A stretch of 7,657 nucleotides of DNA from JAGZEG01 sp963930185 (lineage in GTDB: Bacteria > Actinomycetota > Coriobacteriia > Coriobacteriales > UMGS124), in assembly GCA_963930185.1 (NCBI GenBank), contig CAWVLT010000004.1, positions 1 through 7,657 on the forward strand, given 5' to 3'. Below, piece by piece: positions 6,773 to 7,657 of the stretch. The notes below the pieces were generated by a model. The model did not search any database and was not told the origin of the DNA. It saw only the letters and a program-made list of their open reading frames with translations. Position 1 is the first letter of the stretch; each line of letters opens with the position of its first letter. A program made the position numbers and the translations under genes.

Positions 6773-6824
6773 GCCAGCAATATCCTTATACCTGTGAGGC
6801 TTCGTGAGTTCATGTGGGTAGGGG
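6600..6824. other. Stretch with no supported intact gene
   Basis: Apart from the hairpin at 6727-6755 and the non-coding-looking front of the frame described at 6299-6772, I see no gene, RNA or IS tip that I can support here. Composition and codon patterns are erratic, which fits decayed DNA between insertion sequences. Confidence 0.4.
6727..6755. repeat. Perfect 12-bp inverted repeat (hairpin)
   Basis: AAGCGCTAGGGG (6727-6738) and CCCCTAGCGCTT (6744-6755) are perfectly complementary around the 5-nt loop ATAGG. Neither strand has a T-run after the stem, so it is not a standard intrinsic terminator. It may be a structural end, a protein-binding palindrome or a relic of a mobile element. Confidence 0.6.
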
Positions 6825-6911
6825 TCACACCGCCGCCCTCCCCGGCAGCGTCGGTCTGAAGTCAGGGCACCTGAGCATGACGAGGGCTATCAGGTTGTTG
6901 GCCTGTACTCT
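6825..6911 (-). pseudogene. Short C-terminal protein remnant
   Basis: On the minus strand a short frame reads RVQANNLIALVMLRCPDFRP followed by TLPGRAAV and a TGA at 6825-6827. The ordered hydrophobic pattern and the basic, proline-rich tail look like the real C-terminus of a larger protein whose body is missing. It follows the IS30-like N-terminal remnant on the same strand. The two may be ends of one internally deleted transposase gene, or pieces of different elements. Family unknown. Confidence 0.3.
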
Positions 6912-6914
6912 TCA

Positions 6915-7031
6915 CAGCCGAGGGGCTCCTGCCGATCTCCTTGGCGGCCTGCCTGTGTTCTTGCCCTCCCGGCGGGCGACCATTATCTCCTCGCACTCCT
7001 CGATGGTGATGTACTCGTGGCAGCGGCCCAT
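6915..7031 (-). pseudogene. IS30-like transposase N-terminus, frameshifted and truncated
   Basis: From ATG 7031, with ribosome binding site AAGGGGGG (minus strand of 7037-7044), the minus strand reads MGRCHEYITIEECEEIMVAR and then REGKN. After a frameshift near 6951-6962 it continues in another frame as RQAAKEIGRSPSAV. Together these make the N-terminal helix-turn-helix of an IS30-type transposase, whose motif runs on to an S-R-E-L sequence that is absent here. Homology ends at about 6915. The remnant is inactive through both a frameshift and the loss of the catalytic domain. Confidence 0.65.
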
Positions 7032-7125
7032 GGCGACCCCCCTTCGATGTTGTCTTCGCAAGCGCCATCGTAGCGCTCGCCATGGGCGGCCGTCGGTTAT
7101 ATGGGGTCGGTTAACTCCTGCCTCG

Positions 7126-7154
7126 TTGATTTACTCATCGTATCTAGTTAAATT
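7126..7154 (+). promoter_or_regulatory. Promoter of the AAA ATPase gene, inside a palindrome
   Basis: TTGATT (7126-7131) and TAAATT (7149-7154) are separated by 17 nt, the optimal spacing. The spacer is exactly the left arm of the palindrome and the -10 is its centre. Predicted transcription would start near 7161, inside the right arm. The -10 matches the consensus at only four of six positions. Confidence 0.45.
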
Positions 7155-7171
7155 ACTAGATACGATGAGTA
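7132..7171. repeat. 40-bp palindrome with perfect 17-bp arms
   Basis: TACTCATCGTATCTAGT (7132-7148) is the exact reverse complement of ACTAGATACGATGAGTA (7155-7171), around the 6-nt centre TAAATT. It is much more AT-rich than its surroundings and lies 27 bp upstream of the ATPase start codon. Its size and symmetry fit an operator for a dimeric or tetrameric protein, and it could extrude as a cruciform. No T-run follows on the plus strand, so a terminator role is unlikely. Confidence 0.85.
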
Positions 7172-7198
7172 TTTATCTGTGCAAGGGAGGTCGATGGC

Positions 7199-7516
7199 AT
7201 GTACCAAAGGAAGCAGGTGGCCACGCTCGCCAGCAGGCTGGCCGAGGACGGCGTATGGACGATGCAGGTCGTCGTCGGGCCGCGTCAGACGGGGAAGAGC
7301 ACGCTGATCTCCCAGGCGCTCGGCATGGCGGGTGCGGAGAGCCACTTCGTGAGCCCCGACGACGAGGTGAACCCAAACACCTCGTGGATAGAGCGCGAGT
7401 GGCAGGTCGCGCGCGACATGACGCGCGGCGGCACGCGCAGGGTAGTGCTGTGCATCGACAAGATCCAGAAGGTGCCCGGATGGGCCCGCCAGGTGAAGGC
7501 TCTTCCGCGTTTCTAG
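7199..7516 (+). pseudogene. AAA_14/DUF4143-type ATPase, truncated by an ISL3 element
   Basis: This is the N-terminal 100 or so residues of a P-loop ATPase of the AAA_14/DUF4143 type, whose members usually exceed 400 aa. ATG 7199 follows GGGAGG (7185-7190) with 8 nt spacing. Walker A is GPRQTGKST (27-35). The Walker B region reads VVLCIDKIQKVPGW; the family has DEIQ, so Lys replaces the catalytic Glu at residue 88 (AAG at 7460-7462). After VKA (99-101) the frame enters the ISL3 tip at 7498 and stops six codons later. The product could at most be a short, catalytically impaired fragment. Cellular roles of this family are poorly defined. Confidence 0.85.
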
Positions 7517-7657
7517 TGGGTAGCACATGCCGACGCGGGCCGGGCCGAGAAATCCAGCCTCCCCAGCCTGAGGAAGATCATCGTTGTGAAGTAGCCGACG
7601 TTCCTGAAGCCCCTGGACGCCCTCTTGAGCGACTGTATGATCGAGTTCATGCCCTCC
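7498..7657. mobile_element. End of an ISL3-family insertion sequence
   Basis: The inserted DNA begins GGCTCTTCCGCGTTTCTAGT at 7498, matching the GGCTCTT-type tips of ISL3 elements. It carries an ISL3-like transposase C-terminus pointing toward this tip. The element runs past the window end. ISL3 insertions generate 8-bp target duplications, so CAGGTGAA (7490-7497) should reappear at its far end. Confidence 0.78.
7513..7657 (-). CDS. ISL3-family transposase, C-terminal end only
   Basis: The visible 47 residues begin EGMNSIIQSLKR (first full codon at 7654-7656), continue ASRGFRNVGYFTTMIFLRLG and end in a short tail before TAG at 7513-7515. The pattern E-G-x-N-x-I, K-R, G-F-R-N, then a hydrophobic stretch is the C-terminal signature of ISL3 transposases. 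The leading Glu is probably the last residue of the DDE triad. The gene is partial at the window edge, so intactness upstream cannot be judged. The stop lies only 15 nt from the element tip. Confidence 0.78.
   Translation of the reverse strand, partial: EGMNSIIQSLKRASRGFRNVGYFTTMIFLRLGRLDFSARPASACATH

Noticed and set aside
6780..7130. Terminal inverted repeats bounding the IS30-like remnant
   Set aside because: Only a shared GAGTT was found between the two flanks, too short to support.
1..7657. CRISPR array, tRNA or rRNA genes, phage defence genes
   Set aside because: No regularly spaced repeats, tRNA-like arms or rRNA segments were seen, and no defence gene family was recognised apart from the broken ATPase.

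Overview
The DNA is GC-rich, with C or G at most third codon positions in the main genes. The gene content is a choline-incorporation (lic) operon surrounded by insertion sequences. This fits a host-associated high-GC bacterium, most likely a coriobacterium (Olsenella, Collinsella or Eggerthella type). That assignment is inferred from style and content, since no taxonomic marker is present. The window looks like an accessory region: one intact metabolic operon between nested or broken mobile elements.

Layout. (1) 1-2353 (+): an IS21-family element with full-length istA and istB and its right end; the left end is outside the window. IstA keeps an intact frame but has Gly where the second and third DDE catalytic residues belong. 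(2) 2354-2894 (-): the N-terminal part of an IS1595-like transposase, cut exactly where the IS21 end begins. (3) 3011-6214 (-): a three-gene operon, transcribed right to left. It encodes a wHTH/cytidylyltransferase/choline-kinase fusion (LicC plus LicA), a 10-TM DMT-type permease (LicB-like) and a 90-residue small protein that overlaps the permease gene by 8 nt. (4) 6230-6318: the operon's promoter region, built as two copies of a 48-bp unit, each carrying a promoter-like pair and inward-facing TGTTCG/CGAACA arms. (5) 6299-7131: decayed DNA with an unidentified coding remnant, a 12-bp perfect hairpin, a short unidentified C-terminal remnant and a frameshifted IS30-like N-terminus. (6) 7126-7516 (+): the start of an AAA (DUF4143-type) ATPase gene. 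Its promoter lies in a 40-bp palindrome, its Walker B glutamate is replaced by Lys, and it is cut at 7497 by (7) the end of an ISL3-family element whose transposase C-terminus runs off the window (-).

How it works together (inference from families). The permease imports choline. The LicA domain makes phosphocholine and the LicC domain makes CDP-choline, the donor for phosphocholine decoration of surface glycans. No licD-type transferase is in the window. The fused N-terminal wHTH and the duplicated palindromic promoter suggest a sensor-enzyme that could control its own operon. The small downstream protein may also be a winged-helix regulator.
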